Of a DNA stretch of 64,000 bases, positions 12,929 to 26,200 are shown one piece after another. A program made the translations under genes and the position numbers. Origin of the DNA: Rallus limicola (Eukaryota; Chordata; Aves; Gruiformes; Rallidae); contig JAKCOZ010000012.1 in assembly GCA_022605955.1 (NCBI GenBank), positions 26,861,456 through 26,925,455 of the forward strand, given 5' to 3'. Every line of letters starts with the position of its first letter. The first letter of the stretch is position 1. A model generated the notes under the pieces. That model did no database searches, was not told the DNA's origin, and saw only the letters and a list, made by a program, of their open reading frames with translations.

Positions 12929-13341
12929 TGCAACCCTAGCTCACAGAGCAAAATTTTATGCAATTGAAATAAATACTGAAATTAAGGTGGGGGGATAGGG
13001 ATGGATGCAGATGACACCACAGACAGGGTAAATCAAAATACAGTGTTGACAGACTCAACAGTTTTCAAATAGACCCTACCAAAAAAAAAACCTGTTTTTT
13101 TTTCCTCCATTAATATTGTTCAAATAAAGGACAGCCAAAATAAACACCCCAAAAAAGGTCCCAGGTCGGTTCTAGCAAGACTCCAGCTCAGATATGGAAA
13201 TGCTGCAAATTATCAAAGCTGATTTCCTTATTCTGGTTGCTGCTTCAAGCCATTCCTCAGGTAAGCTGGCAATTCAGGGGACCTCATAACACATGAGTTT
13301 GGAGATTTTATATGAGATGGGGGCTGGTTGTTTTTCTCCCT

Positions 13342-13366
13342 GGGTTTTGGGGGGGATCAGGGGGGG
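13342..13366 (+). other. G-quadruplex candidate
   Basis: On the plus strand the order is G3, TTTT, G7, ATCA, G7. This satisfies the G3+N1-7 rule for four G-tracts, because each seven-G run can supply two tracts of three. It would form in the template strand of RSRC1, not in its RNA. Confidence 0.6.
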
Positions 13367-13539
13367 TTCTGTCCTGTTCCATGCACGGGGTTCCTTTCAC
13401 AAGGAGTAAAAACCTTGCTACTCACCATTTGGATTCCCAGCAAACAGAAGCAATTAAGCTTCAGGCTTTGGAATGTCACTGTCTCTGTTAACCCGATTAT
13501 TTGCTGGTCTTAAATAAATTAGACAACTTTGGCCTGTTT

Positions 13540-14000
13540 TACCTTTTCTGTAATATTATTTAGTAGATATTCAATTAAAACACATCCTGTAGGTGAAAGT
13601 GTACGAAAACATTTCCGTAATGGACATTAGTGGCAGTAGGAAGTGCTGCTAATTAGCCTCAAAGTACAAAACAGATTAGAAAAGTAGCAAAAAGCCCAGC
13701 AGTGTAACTGCACGGAGCCCCGCGCTGAATATTAAACAAAGCCCAGCAAGTTTTAATGTTGGGGAACACAACTCTAGTAAAAACTCTCTGGACTAGTAAA
13801 GAGTGTTACAGGTTAATGAGGAACATATAAAGAGTGCACAATAATTATCATACCTAGCACCTTACCATCTGTGTTTGGATGACTGCGGAATATAAACAGA
13901 GTTTATCGGCATTAAGTCTGAAACTAATTACACATGCATCTCTATTAGCATACTGTTAGGATAAATATTTAAAACATTGGCTTTTCCTCAGCTGTGCTCA
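13540..14000. promoter_or_regulatory. Candidate non-coding regulatory block
   Basis: Repeat-free stretch with homeodomain-type motifs, including the palindrome CTAATTAG at 13649-13656 and a CTAATTAC near 13924. Balanced mixed composition with few homopolymers contrasts with the surrounding AT drift. Function is inferred only. Confidence 0.3.
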
Positions 14001-14369
14001 GCTCTCCACACTGACTGATGTTACATTTACACCAGTGAGAAAATTTAAATGTTCTAAGCACTGAAACAATTCGAGTACAATCGATTTTCCATTTTCTGAA
14101 AGCTTCTAAATCCCCCTCATTCACCCAATTACTACTGTACTTAACCTAATGAAATTTTATTCTTTGGGAACAATACTATTCTTAAACAAATGTTTGAAAG
14201 ATATAAGACTAAAAACTTCTAGACAAAGAATAAACTCCTGGAGAAAAGATGCAAATAAAATTACTATCATAATCTTTTGTTTTTTATTTGCAAGTATAAA
14301 ACCGAAGAGAAACAAAAGCAGGGAACATAGCATCTGTCATATCAGAATATAAAAAGATGATCCTGGCAC

Positions 14370-14520
14370 AAAATGAAAAAGCTCTAATTCATTTGCAAAT
14401 CAAGCCTGCCAGTTCTATTTCAAGCTGGCGGTAACTGTCAAGAGTTAACAAGATAATCACTTTCAATCCTGCCTTCAATGGTACATTACACTGTTATTCC
14501 ATTCAATAAGGCCGTTCTTT
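14370..14520. promoter_or_regulatory. Candidate regulatory block with an octamer-like palindrome
   Basis: Contains a perfect ATTTGCAAAT palindrome at 14391-14400, which resembles POU/octamer and C/EBP-type sites, next to CTCTAATTC. No repeat and no coding potential. Regulatory function is a guess from motif content. Confidence 0.25.
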
Positions 14521-15613
14521 GGGGCACTAGATGAATGGTTTTCATTTCTAACTCACACAAAAAGTTGGGGGGAAAAAAAATTTGAAAAAAAAAAAATAAA
14601 ATCCATGGGGCTTAAGAAAGAAATCCCTTTATGGGCATTTATCTGCCGGCACTTGCTTTTAGGGAAAATGAGATATTTGGATACATTGGTGTCCATTCAC
14701 TTCCTCTATTCCTCCAGGCCCTCGGTCTGTTGATAAAAAAAAAGAGCACACATGGAACCTCAAGCCTGTTTCTGTTTTATTTTTAACTATCTGTGTGCAT
14801 TAAGCAAGCTCCCTGACAATGGTTTGTTAAGGCTTCAGGAGTACACAGCTCACTACGTGCCGAGACGCGGCTGTATTCAAAGGGATTCATCTTCGTCTAA
14901 ACTCATTCTGAACGGTACAAAAAATAGCAAATGCTCGTAAAAACCACGCTCAGGGAAACAATAACCTCATTAACCTCATTAAATGTTCCAGAAAATAAAG
15001 TTACCAATTAAAGGCACTCTACTTATGAAACAAGTTAATCTAGATTTTGTCAGAATTAATTATTTGTAATTTTTTTTTTTAAAGATTCAGAGTTATGCAT
15101 TCTTCCCAAAGGGATAGAAGTTTATCCGGTACGTAAAGCTTATTTGCTGGCAACACAGCTTTCTGCTAATGCCTAGGAAAAAATGCTTTTGCTCATTGCT
15201 CACAATTAACAGTGTGAGATACCACCCGCACGTCACGTTGTACCAAAGAGATCCACAGCCAATTACTGAATATTCTACAGTCACAACTTCAATCCTCTAC
15301 ACCAACTTTAGAAACAAATCACTGAATTTCTTTCTTTTTCCTTCTCTTTCTTTAAATCCCCAGAGATCTCATTGCACAGAGCAGAGCCAATAACTACATT
15401 TAATATCTTAACTGAATTAAGTTTGTTCAGCCTCAGGTCTGTTACCTACAACCAATGCCAACAAGCACGCTGCCAACACCTATCTCTCAGCATGTTTTAC
15501 TTACTATTTTTTCACTAAAAAAGAAATATGTTTTTCCTTAAACTCAGGCACCCATCTTCCTAGTCACTTCTTACGCTATTTGCACACCTGACAAAGGTTT
15601 TTCATTGTCTTTA
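14521..15613. other. Unique intronic sequence
   Basis: Several A or T homopolymers (near 14570-14600 and 15070). The small frames at 14752 and 15169 lack splice-bounded structure or family resemblance. Confidence 0.4.
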
Positions 15614-15692
15614 CAATCACAGAATGGTCTGGGCTGGAAGGGACCCCAAGGATCAGAGGGTTCTAACCCCCCCTGCCACAGGCAGGGCCTTT
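15614..15692 (-). repeat. CR1 LINE 3' tail fragment
   Basis: Antisense copy starting AATCACAGAATGGTCTGGGC, then GGAAGGGACCCCAAGG and CCCTGCCACAGGCAGGG. Only about 80 bases remain. It belongs with the copy at 33799. Confidence 0.9.
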
Positions 15693-16938
15693 ATAACCCA
15701 TCACCAGAAGTCAGTGAACTTCTTCCATACGCCCCTGGTGCAAACACTCCTTTACAGTGAGAGTTTCTTTAATGAGAAATCTAAACACCAGAAGTTACCA
15801 GCTTAGTCACAGGCTCTAGGCTTGTTCTTTGCACTTCACAAGTTTCTTCAGAGGTTCTGAATAGACAGATTGTCTTAAAATTAAAAAAACAAAACAAAAC
15901 CAAAAAACTACATGCCTGTGTTTACGTAGGATAAAAGAGTCATTTTTTTCTGCCCCTGCTTCCTGAAAAGAAAGAATAGAAATGAAAAATGAATTAAAAG
16001 TTCACCCAGTTTGGAAGGCCCTTGAAAGAGCGTGAGATGTTGTGCTTAGAGCTCAAATTAATCAAAAGTGAGCAGGCGGATTTCAAACAGGAGGCCGTGG
16101 CTTTAGGTAAGGCCCATTCGGCTCCAGAAACCCAGGAGCCTCCCAGAGAGATTTGGGATGTGTTTCCCTCCTTCCCAGCCTGCAGCAGTACAGTGCCCAT
16201 ACTGGTTAAAAATAAAGAATCCATTAAAAAAACCCAACCCAAACCCCAACCAGAACCTACCCCCTTGTTCCTTAAAGCTGAATTTGGGATAAATAGCCAG
16301 GATAAGCAGCGTAACTCAGCAGAAAGGTACAGGCCGGTTTCCGGCCTTCACAACCGATACATTTCTACTGAAGGCCGGGATGACCCACCAGTCTGAGGCG
16401 AGAGTCCAAGGTGACCCACCAGCCTGAGGTGACCCACCAACCCGAGGACACAGACACTTTAAGGCAAAAGACCAAGAAAAAGGTAGTTGTGCATTCCCGT
16501 TCCTCCCACTGACGTGTGCAGCACTTCGGCACCGCGGTGAAGTTCAGCCGAGACCCACAAAGTGCCACTTTACAGACACTCCGCCGCTTGCGACTCCATT
16601 TGATCCAATTTTAGCACACTAAAGCCTCGTGCTTTTTTAGGCATCACTGTTGGGAGGTATAAAAATCCCATTTGTAAATGCTTTTCCACTGCTCCTCTTT
16701 GTGGCCCTGCAGTTTGATTTTGTCACTTTAGTTTAATTCCTCTCCCTTCTTTCATCTGGCCTGGATTTCTCTCCCGAAGGAACACGGGGGCACACACAGA
16801 ATATACTCTAAATGTTAAAATTATGTTTAAATGTCAGACAGGCACAGGTTTTCAGACCTGTAACAAGGTAAAAAATTTTCCTTTTCCTGAAAAAAAACAA
16901 ACCCACAGATCTACTTGATCTCAGAATGTTTAGTTTCT
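15693..16938. other. Unique intronic sequence
   Basis: Includes a short imperfect repetition of GGTGACCCACCAGCCTGAG-like units at about 16378-16443, roughly three copies. The frames at 16022 and 16365 run across it. No gene recognised. Confidence 0.4.
16378..16443. repeat. Short imperfect tandem repeat
   Basis: Three related units built on GATGACCCACCAGTCTGAG, GGTGACCCACCAGCCTGAG and GGTGACCCACCAACCCGAG, the first two separated by a short spacer. It is too short and irregular to be a satellite, and looks like replication slippage. Confidence 0.75.
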
Positions 16939-17012
16939 ATCATAGAATCATAGAACATCCTGAGTTGGCAGGGACACGAGGGCCATCAAGTCCAAGTCCT
17001 ATCTCCTCAACT
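16939..17012 (-). repeat. CR1-like 3' tail fragment of an older subfamily
   Basis: Starts TCATAGAATCATAGAACATC and continues GAGTTGGCAGGGACACGAGG and CATCAAGTCCAAGTCC. The tail repeat is intact, but the body differs from the other copies here, so it is a different CR1 lineage or a related tail. Confidence 0.75.
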
Positions 17013-18473
17013 GCTTCAGCTACCATAGCTTGTAGCATTTCTGGTTGTAAGTCTTGAGTTTCAGGATGGATTTTCACAATTTCTAGTACAACTTAATATT
17101 CCAATAAATCTACCATGACTATTTTTAACTGGTGTGATCTGCAGCCTCCTCAGCATTCAAACGCATCTTATCCTATGGGACTTGAGGACTTCTGTACATC
17201 TTTTCCAATATTTTGAAGTTGATAAGTTATGGACAGCATCACAAAGATGCTTTTATTTTTAAGCAGAAGGCTCATAAATTCTTCTGAAAGACTGTTTTGT
17301 CAAAGCCCAGATGAATTTTGAAAACATATTTAATATGAAAAAGGTTTCTTTAAAGCCTGACTTTCGGCAAGGAAGAATGTTGTGCTTCTCCTAACAACTT
17401 CCATGTTGGGCTGGGTTGCAAGACGAATTTATCAAGTTTTAAAGGGGAAAGCTTACGTTATTCAAGCTTGATAGGCAATTAGCTCCTTCGCCACAAATGA
17501 AGGGGAAGAAATAATATTTAATCAAAATAGAAAAAGAAAAAAAAAATTGATTGCAAATCTCAAAAATATCCGACCAAAGCCAAGCATAATAGTGACAAAA
17601 ATAACCTGAAAGTGCTTTAAAATTAATGGAAAGGTTTGGCAAAAAAAAAAAAACAACCCAAAGCAAAACCAGCTAATTGAAGCTCACAAAGATGATTTGG
17701 GAGAGAATAAGATCGATGAGACCACTAAAGTGATCCCAGTGACAGCACTCCTCACTTCAGCACCTTCCTGGTGAGCTGTATGCCAACAAACCCCCAAAGG
17801 CTGGGAAAGGACTTTAAATACACGTTACTAGCAGGGATCAGAGGGGTATCTTGGTGAGAATATTTCAGTATTCAGGAATAAAGTCTTCAGAGTTGTCATA
17901 AAAACACCAATAAAATGTCACACTTGGACCTAGTCGCCATGGATGTGCACCCAATACATCTACATCAAGATTACAGAGAACAAGCTAATTCCCTTAAATT
18001 ATCAGCCAAAGCTAAGAGTTTTCCTGATTCCAAGAACAGTGAACCCTCTGCTACTTCAACAGCGGCACTTGACAACTAATACTAAGAGGTCCGTACCTTG
18101 CTTATCTGTTGTATTTTTCTCCAGCATTTGTAATGGTCTCCAATGATATAAATTACAAGTCTGTTATTAGTTGAGAACATTAATCGATGCTAAAGTTGCT
18201 TTTGGTCTTGTGTTTTTTTACATCTCTGCTTCCCAGAGAGAAACTTTGGAAGCGATAGACATACTCAGGACATTGCTATGCCTGTGTTGAACACACTGAC
18301 ACCACCTAGAATTTGATGTCCAAAACACAAAGACAAAATCTGCAAGTTCCAAGAAGGTACAATTTATTTTTTTTTGTAGACAGTTTCACATCATATAAAA
18401 GCCAAGTAAATGGTGGAGTAACGAAGACTTCATGAAGGCTGAGTTGCACCAGGCTTCATATGTTCTGTAATTA
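17013..18473. other. Unique AT-rich intronic sequence
   Basis: No repeat family or coding exon seen; A runs near 17540 and 17640, T run near 18366. Confidence 0.4.
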
Positions 18474-18875
18474 TCATAGAATCCCGAACTGCATGAGGTT
18501 GGTGGGGATCTTCAAAGCCTATCTCGTCCCACCCCTGCAGTGAGCAGGGATGCCTTTAACTAGAGCAGGTTGCTCAGAGCCCCATCAAGCCTGACCTTGC
18601 ATGTCTCCGGGGATGGGGCCTCCACCACCTCTCTGGGCAACCTGTGCCAGTGATCTACCACCCCCAGAGCGAAGAACTTCTTCGTAGTACCCAACCTAAA
18701 TCTCCCCTTTTCCAGTTTAAAACCATCACCTCTCATCCTATCACTCCATGCCCTCAGGAACACTTCTTCCCCTGCTTTCTTAGAGGCACCGTGCAGGTAC
18801 TGGAAGGCCGCTATAATTACTGTATCTCCTGTTCCACCACTTGGTCTTATTTTACTCTGCAAAGCTCTCGCTTCC
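18474..18875 (-). repeat. CR1 LINE 3' fragment, distinct older subfamily
   Basis: Antisense copy with TCATAGAATCCCGAACTGCA at the left, then GTGGGGATCTTCAAAG, AGCAGGTTGCTCAGAGCCCC, ATGGGGCCTCCACCACCTCT and GGGCAACCTGTGCCAGTG. The wording differs from the abundant young copies and is typical of an older CR1 lineage. The 105-codon frame on the minus strand at 18560-18877 is part of it. Confidence 0.85.
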
Positions 18876-20150
18876 ATTAATATGCCTTTAACCTTTTACT
18901 ACCACGAAAGACTAACACCATCTATTTTATTTGGCATTTATCATTCCCAGCACTGCACAGACGTCTCTGGTGAAAGCAGCGAGCAGGACTGGCTTTGCAA
19001 GACAGCGCAAACCGCTCAGAAGAGGCCAAGTCTAGACCAGAGATCTTGCTAGGCCTTTTGTATTCTGGCATTCCTTCAATGAAATTAAAAATAATTAGTA
19101 TTGCACACTACTGATTTACCACCAAGTGGACCAAAATTAGAAGAAAAGACAAAAATATAAGACACGTCTCGTTCTACAGCCAAGATTTCCCTCAAAGGTT
19201 GTTTTTCTAATATGAAGCCAAGGGATTCCTGAAAAACTTAAGTACCATAAACATGGCAGGCTCCAAGGAAACTTGGATCTTAAACAACCTCGAGCTTGAA
19301 GATTAAAACCAGCACTTCCTATTGTACCTGCAGAAAGGAGAGGCAAAATGAAATATTCTACCAAAAAACAACTTCTGAATGAATCACCAGCTCAATCCTC
19401 GACCAGCAGCAATTTCTAGAGGATCCACAGACCACACAGAGACCTGGAAATGGGGATGAGGAGGGTGACAGCTGAGCAAGTGCTTCTGGCAGATAGTTTC
19501 TAAGCTGAAAAAAAAAAAGCCCAACCCAGCAAATATTCAAGTTACAAACCTGACTAACAAATCATAGCCTCACATCACAAAACCTACTTGAAGTTCTCAG
19601 CAGACCTTTGGTCTTCTCTGGAGGAATGAGTTGGAGGTGGAAGCCAATAGAAGTTACCTTAACCCCTGTATTTTTAGCTGCCCCCATTTCACTTCACATC
19701 ATTGAGGACAGGATACCTGCTGAACCTACACAGACCTCCCTGGACAGCCTTCACACGGACACAAGACAACAGAAATGATCTGATCGCTCATCTTCTCCCA
19801 CACTTGCCTACCTGGCTACTCACAAAGAACTTCCTGACCCATTATGGTCTGGTGCTCTAAGACAAACCTTACTTTACACTGCTTATCCATACAGCCCAGC
19901 GAGGCAGATGGTTCAGGGTGGTAGCCCCAGTTAGTCCTCGTGGTAAATCCAGCTCTGTTGTTCCTGCAAAGGAAAAGCCGGCACCAGAGCGAGCTACAAC
20001 TTCACTAACAGAAAAAGGTGCCAGAATTAAGGGGTTTTCTCTACTTTCTTACAATAGTGCTCACTCATGCTTGTGTTATTTCACTCTAAGAAATGTATTT
20101 AATTCTTTACTGATGTTAATCAGAGTAACATGAGCCCTTTGCTAATGACT
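18876..20150. other. Unique intronic sequence
   Basis: No repeat or exon recognised. Confidence 0.4.
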
Positions 20151-20292
20151 CAAGGCCAGGTTGGCTGGGGCCCTGGGCAACCTTGTGTAGCTCCAGGCCT
20201 GGAGGTTGGTGTCCCTGCCTGTGGCAGGGGGTTGGAGCTCTGTGATCCTTGGGGTCCCTTCCAACCCAGACCAGGCTGGGATTCTATGACTA
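20151..20292 (+). repeat. CR1 LINE 3' end fragment
   Basis: Sense copy beginning CAAGGCCAGGTTGGCTGGGG and ending with CCAACCCAGACCAGGCTGGG then ATTCTATGACTATG. About 140 bases, same subfamily as 11811 and 30640. Confidence 0.95.
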
Positions 20293-23200
20293 TGTGAAGA
20301 CCAAGGTAAAGAACTTTGAAAGAGACTGAAGTGAGACCTAAGAAAACAGAATATCAATTCAGAATCCAGAATCCAGGCTGCACAGACAGATGGACTCAGC
20401 TACAGAAACAGCATTATATTTGGGGCAGGGATAGAGTATATTGGGTCTTTTCCTAGATTTTTTGTTTTAAATTAAAGTTGTAATTGCAACAGACAAAATT
20501 ACTACATCTTGCAAAGAAGTGCCAGAAACCAGTGTCTCCAGAACTGAAACTGGAACCGTTCCAAGCAAACACATTCACATGATTACGGTCAGGGCTGAGT
20601 GGCCTGTTACACAATGACATGATGGGATAAGCCACCTACTTAACTTGCTGTTCAAGCAAGATATTGGAAAGTGATGTGAACATCTGCACATCATAATTCT
20701 CAGTGGTTTAGAACAGGTCTGGATGCTGTCCTAACAAGGGAAACAAACACTATGTGTAACATTTTCTGGTCATTGTGGCTTTCAGTCAACAAGGTCAGCT
20801 TGCATTGGTTAGCATTTGCATGGGTAACTCCTACACCAGACCCAACTAAAGGATCAACTGAAGAAATTTAAAAATAAGATTGAAAACTTTGTACCTAGGT
20901 GCAACAGAGGGAAAAATAGCTTAGTTAGCTATGCATGGGGTTTTTTTTGCCCAGCAGTTGAAAGAAATGGAGCATAACCAACAGGTAGAGTAAACAAAAA
21001 ACATTTATATTATATATAAGATGGGTGAAATTGCTTCAATCATGGAGAAAAGTCTGCAAATTCTTCCTTGTGTCTGAGATTTAAGATGGATACTTTTTCT
21101 TGTACATCTCTAACTGCATAAATTGCACAAGCCAATGGGAAAAAATATCTGTAAATTGTCCAATCCTTGTCCATATGATGTAGCCTAGCACCTATTTCTT
21201 GCCATACTACAGAAGCACACAAAAAAATTGGTCTTCTTAAAGGCTTTGCTTTTGCCCCTTCTATGTATGGCCCTTACATCACTCATCACGACTACAGGAG
21301 CAAGGAAGGCTGAAATTAGCACTCTCTAGAGCATCTACACCCTTGCAGGATGTCAGCAGATGTGATTGTTGAATGACAAAAGTGCCAAGAAATATTTGAG
21401 AAGACTATAATAGCCCAGCACCAGGTAGAGTTATTTTTTTTTCTTAAATGAAAATAAAGACCCCAAAGTCATAGCCAAGGGAATTCGCTATCTCTTGAAT
21501 GTGGAATTGATCTGAATGCAATTACTTCACTCTTTTTAGCTCCATTTGACTTTGAACTAAACATCAATTAGTGCACAAAAGTAATACTGCAAGATCTGTT
21601 AACTCCAGCACCGATTTTTCCCTAACAGACCTAAAGTAAATTTATTTGCCCTCATTTAAATAGCTTTCAGCAATCACAAACATCACATAGGAAAGCTCAA
21701 CTTCATTTTCTGATGGTCACTTAAAGCCTTAATTCTCACGATAAAACTCCCCCCCCAATCTTAGTTTTAAACCCCTTAAATTAGCAAACAAGACACCACA
21801 TAATATATGCTATGAGCATAGGTCTTCACTGAAAAGCTGGGACCTTCAAGTGCTTCAGCTGCGGTGCAAGCCATTGAGCCATGGCCAATATAAGCTAATT
21901 TGAATAATCAATATGACAACCTTATTTTTCTAATGCAAACAGGATTGATACAGTAAGGTGTCTCACTGCCACATCACAGTCATGGCCTCTTTTAACCCCT
22001 AATTAGATTTAGGCGATTATCCCTGCTCTTCCTTACAAGTGTACAGCCCGGATAAGAGATGACAAAAGCTATCTGCCACTTACTCAGCCTTTGCAGACTG
22101 CAGGTTATCCAGGGAGATACAGGGTAAGATCAGCAAACAATTGTTATTCATATCATCTACAGTTTTAAGATAGTCACAGTTTTCCATACATGCTAAGTGA
22201 GAATAGCCCAGAGCATTAGGTAAATGCAAAATGCTTAAGAACATCAGGGTTACACAGATGGAAAGTCAAGGTGATGTTAGGGAATTATGTTTAATTCAAA
22301 CTGGTTATCACAAAGAAAACTCTCAAGCGATGATTTTGCTTTTTCAGATGGGAAACGCTGAGGTCTCAATAGATTTGAGTTCAGGGTTTGTGTGTAACAC
22401 TGAGTATTTTACATGGCTATTTAAAAATGAAAATAAATTTAAAAAAAAAAATATTCAAACTTAGAAGCACCAATCCCAATAGAATTACATAGCTAAACAA
22501 AGTACTACCAGACAGTGAAGATCTATTACAGAAATGTAATCACATTTCATTTACAAGAACTCTTATCTCCAGCACTTAAACATAAAATTTAAACAGTTTT
22601 CCATTTTATTGTACTCAGTATTTGAGCTAATAAGATATAAAAGTATAATCATGTTAGTAACATTTCTATTGCATTACATAAACACAGTGTGAGATTAAAG
22701 GCAGACCAGGAGAAAGAAGGCATGGGGTTGCATATGAAACTAAACACTTCGTTTCTCCTGGCAGAAAGAAGTATCACTGGTACCATGTGTGAAAACCACC
22801 ACGCTGAAATTAGATCAGATGGTCACAAAATGTCTATTCCCTAAACAGACTTTAAAAAAGGGGGATTTCCATATGTACTACCCATAGGTAACACGTTTAT
22901 AGCGTGCTTTCACAACCCACGGAGAGGGATTTCCCTCCACGATCACTGAGCTGGAAGGATGTTTGGCCAAGTCAGGTGCCACCTGCTCAAGACTGGAGGA
23001 AGATTTTGGGAATTTTTAAGAGGACATCTGTGTAGCACCCTGAAAGCCCCTGAAAGGAGACTTTTTTTTTTTTTATTATATTTTACCTGCTGTGATTTAA
23101 TACCTCTAGTAGACAACACTCCATACTGAAGACAGACTGCGATACAATCTCTGCGCCACTACCTTGGGTTTCCCTTCCCATTGAGGAATCACTACAGCTC

Positions 23201-26200
23201 TTCCCAGTGTCCTGCTCCTTCCACACATGGGTCAGAAGCTGCAGGGCATGGTCTTCTGCTCACTCACCCCACCAAGAAGCTACCCTGGTCTGAAAGCAGC
23301 TGAACATCATGAGGACCTCTTTTAGCAAACAATACTCATCCTGGCTTTCCATCTGTGCACTCCAGCTTTTTACTCAGCACTTCTATTTACAGCCATGCCT
23401 TTAACAATCTGTGATGGTTTTAACTCATTTTTCCTAGTACAAGTTCCCATATATGGGTCCCCTCAAAACCATAGTACTTCATGGTTATACAGATACTATG
23501 GACACATGCTTCCTCATAATGCAGGACTCCACCTGCGCTCCCTGACATCCCTCTTGCTCTGCAAGAGGAAGTTTAAGAGCTTCTTCATGGGATTCTGTGC
23601 AATGTGCTGTATGGTTGAGCAGCCTTGGGAAAAGGCAAAATCGTACCTGATTGTTGCTACTTCTTTAAAAATAAGACTATGTGCTTGCCTAAAAATAACC
23701 ATACAAATAAAGTTCTGGAGATATATTAGCAATAAATAAAGATAATGGTTAGTTTTCTACTCAGGTTATTTGAACTTGTGAGAAAATCTAAGAAATTTTA
23801 TCAGAAGAAAATTTCTCCTTCTTATAGAAGGTGAGAAGTACCACCTCACAGTGCCTTAGGAAGTAGGAGGACTTACACAACCAGGTGTTTCCATCATTCA
23901 GAACAGATTACCAAGACAGTGCAGAGAAGAATTTTCAAACAATAATAACCACGAGTATATAAAACCTCAAGCATTATCATTTAACATCTAGATGTAAATA
24001 TCTAACACCAATTCACTGAGTTATCATAGCCTGAATGCTTAAAAAAACCCCTAAAACCCACAAAAATGGGATATCTACTAAAATAGAAAAAGAAACAAGT
24101 TATTTCTAGACACTCAAAGAGATAAGTAGGATGGATCTCAGAGCATCCTGTTACCTGCATTGTTTTCTGCTTCCCTTCCTCTCTGTATCACGCTCTGCAA
24201 AGCAAGGGCAGCTGAACTGCACGGCAAGGCAAAGCAGGCAGAGAGATTTGCTGCAGCAAGGGGAGCTACAGCATGTCAGCCCAGCTGTGTGTGGATGGAA
24301 AGGGAAAATCAACTCAGGAGAGCGGGTGGGAAGAGAACCAACAGGTGAAAGTTCCTCACACGCTGCAACATCTGACATCGTGCTTCCAGGGTTGGGCTGG
24401 GTTGGGTGTGTGCATGTGTGTGTGTTTTAATTTATCAATTGTGCTTTAATCTGCATTTTGTTAAAAAGAAGGAAGCAAATCTCCAATGTTTGCAGTTACC
24501 ATCGGCACAGCTACTTCTCCAGTGGAGAGATCTCTTATGCAACCTTCCAAGTGAAAGGAAACAGCTCTCTAGCAGCTTGGGGCCCAAAGCTTGGTTGTTT
24601 AGCTTTTTTTTTTTTTAAATTGGTAAATTTTAATCTTTTATCCTCCTCTACACAGAGCACACCTCAACCCTTTAAATAAGATTTCACTATACATAAGCCC
24701 CTACCTTCTTTTCCATCTCCATGCTCCTGAATTGCAGAGGACCTGCCAGAAATTACCTCCCAGAAGAAGCTGATCTAAAATTTGATTGAGATTGTGCTGG
24801 ATGAAGCTTTATAAACACTATTAACATGGTCAGGGAATAAAAAGGTCTGGTTTTTTTTAGGAATTCTGCTATGAAAGCAAATAAATAAGGCCCATGTGTA
24901 GGTGAGGCTAGGTGATGGGCTGACAGCTCAGTACAAAGCCAGAGTCTTGCTGTGGAGAGTAGCAGTCAGGTGCTGCCACAATTGTTCAGATTCTTCCCAA
25001 GCCAGTTGTTGTCAGTGGGAGATCCAAATATTGCTCCTGGTTGGCAGCTTCTTCCTGCCAAAATTTGATGATGAAACTAAATTAACTGTTAAAAACATAT
25101 AATAAAAGCTCAGGTGGCCTCTTTCTGTACTAGCTCAGGTCTGGGTGAGGTGGTGGACACACAAAACCCTGGTTCACTTCAGCCCCTCAATGCCCATCCC
25201 ATGGATTCACAGAGCTTCCCAAGGCACTGGTCACCTTCACTCTCCTCTCTGGGGGCTCAGAGTAAATTACCCTCCCCTTACACAGCTACCCAAAGAGAGA
25301 ATTCTTGTGCACGTGCAAAAGAGGACATAGAAAAGGAAAAAAGGAGATGGCAGAGACAGACTTAGGAAGCCTCTCCATTCCTCCTGCCCCCGCCATCCCC
25401 GTCACACTCTGCTGAACACTGTCCCATAAATCCAGGCCCTGTGTTTCTTTAATATTTTTCAAAGGGCAGAGCAATGCCCACCTGAACAGAATCAACGGGA
25501 AACCCCCTTTTCCCTCTTTGACACAGCATGATCCCATTAAGCAGCCTCAAAAGATTCTGATCTGAGCAGTGAAGTCAAACCTTCCTGATCAATCCCTTAA
25601 TCCATTTGGAGAGAATGGACTGATCTTGCTTTTCCCATTTCAGTCCAGGGTCATTCCCAGTATAATTTGCCATTAAATGGGCCGTGTCTTACAAGAGCTT
25701 CAGCAGCAGGAAGCAGAGGATGAGCAAGTCAGAATCCAGGAGAACACCAGTGCTTCTAACACGCTTCCTCTGGGTCTTCCCACTTCTGCCCTGAAGTCAT
25801 TCACATTTGTCAGGCTTGGCCTTCATGGATCTTTAAAGATGCTGCTTTTACCACTATCAATAATGTAAAAATTGAAGCCTGAAGTGGAAATTATTCCCAT
25901 AGTTTTCCCCCAGAAAAACTTAAGTTCATTAGGTCACTACTACCTATGAAAAAAAAATAAATAAAGAGAACAAAATGATGCTGAAGTATTGTCACAATAA
26001 AAGGTGATGGAGATGCTACAACCAATGTGTTGGCAGATTCTGCTGCAGAACTGAAGATGTTGTACTCCAAGATTGGATCAGATGCTGTGAAGAGAGATGA
26101 AACCTGAAGAGCACATGCAACTCGCTACGTTACTGATTCTCATATGGGAATTGGGCTCAGAAATCCAGCTCAAAATGGAAGACTTGGCTTGGGCAGTCTT

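Larger units (their letters stand above)
12237..13539. other. Unique intronic sequence with an AAAT microsatellite
   Basis: Contains an (AAAT)n run at about 12905-12928 and the G-rich motif at 13342. No repeat family or exon recognised. Confidence 0.4.
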
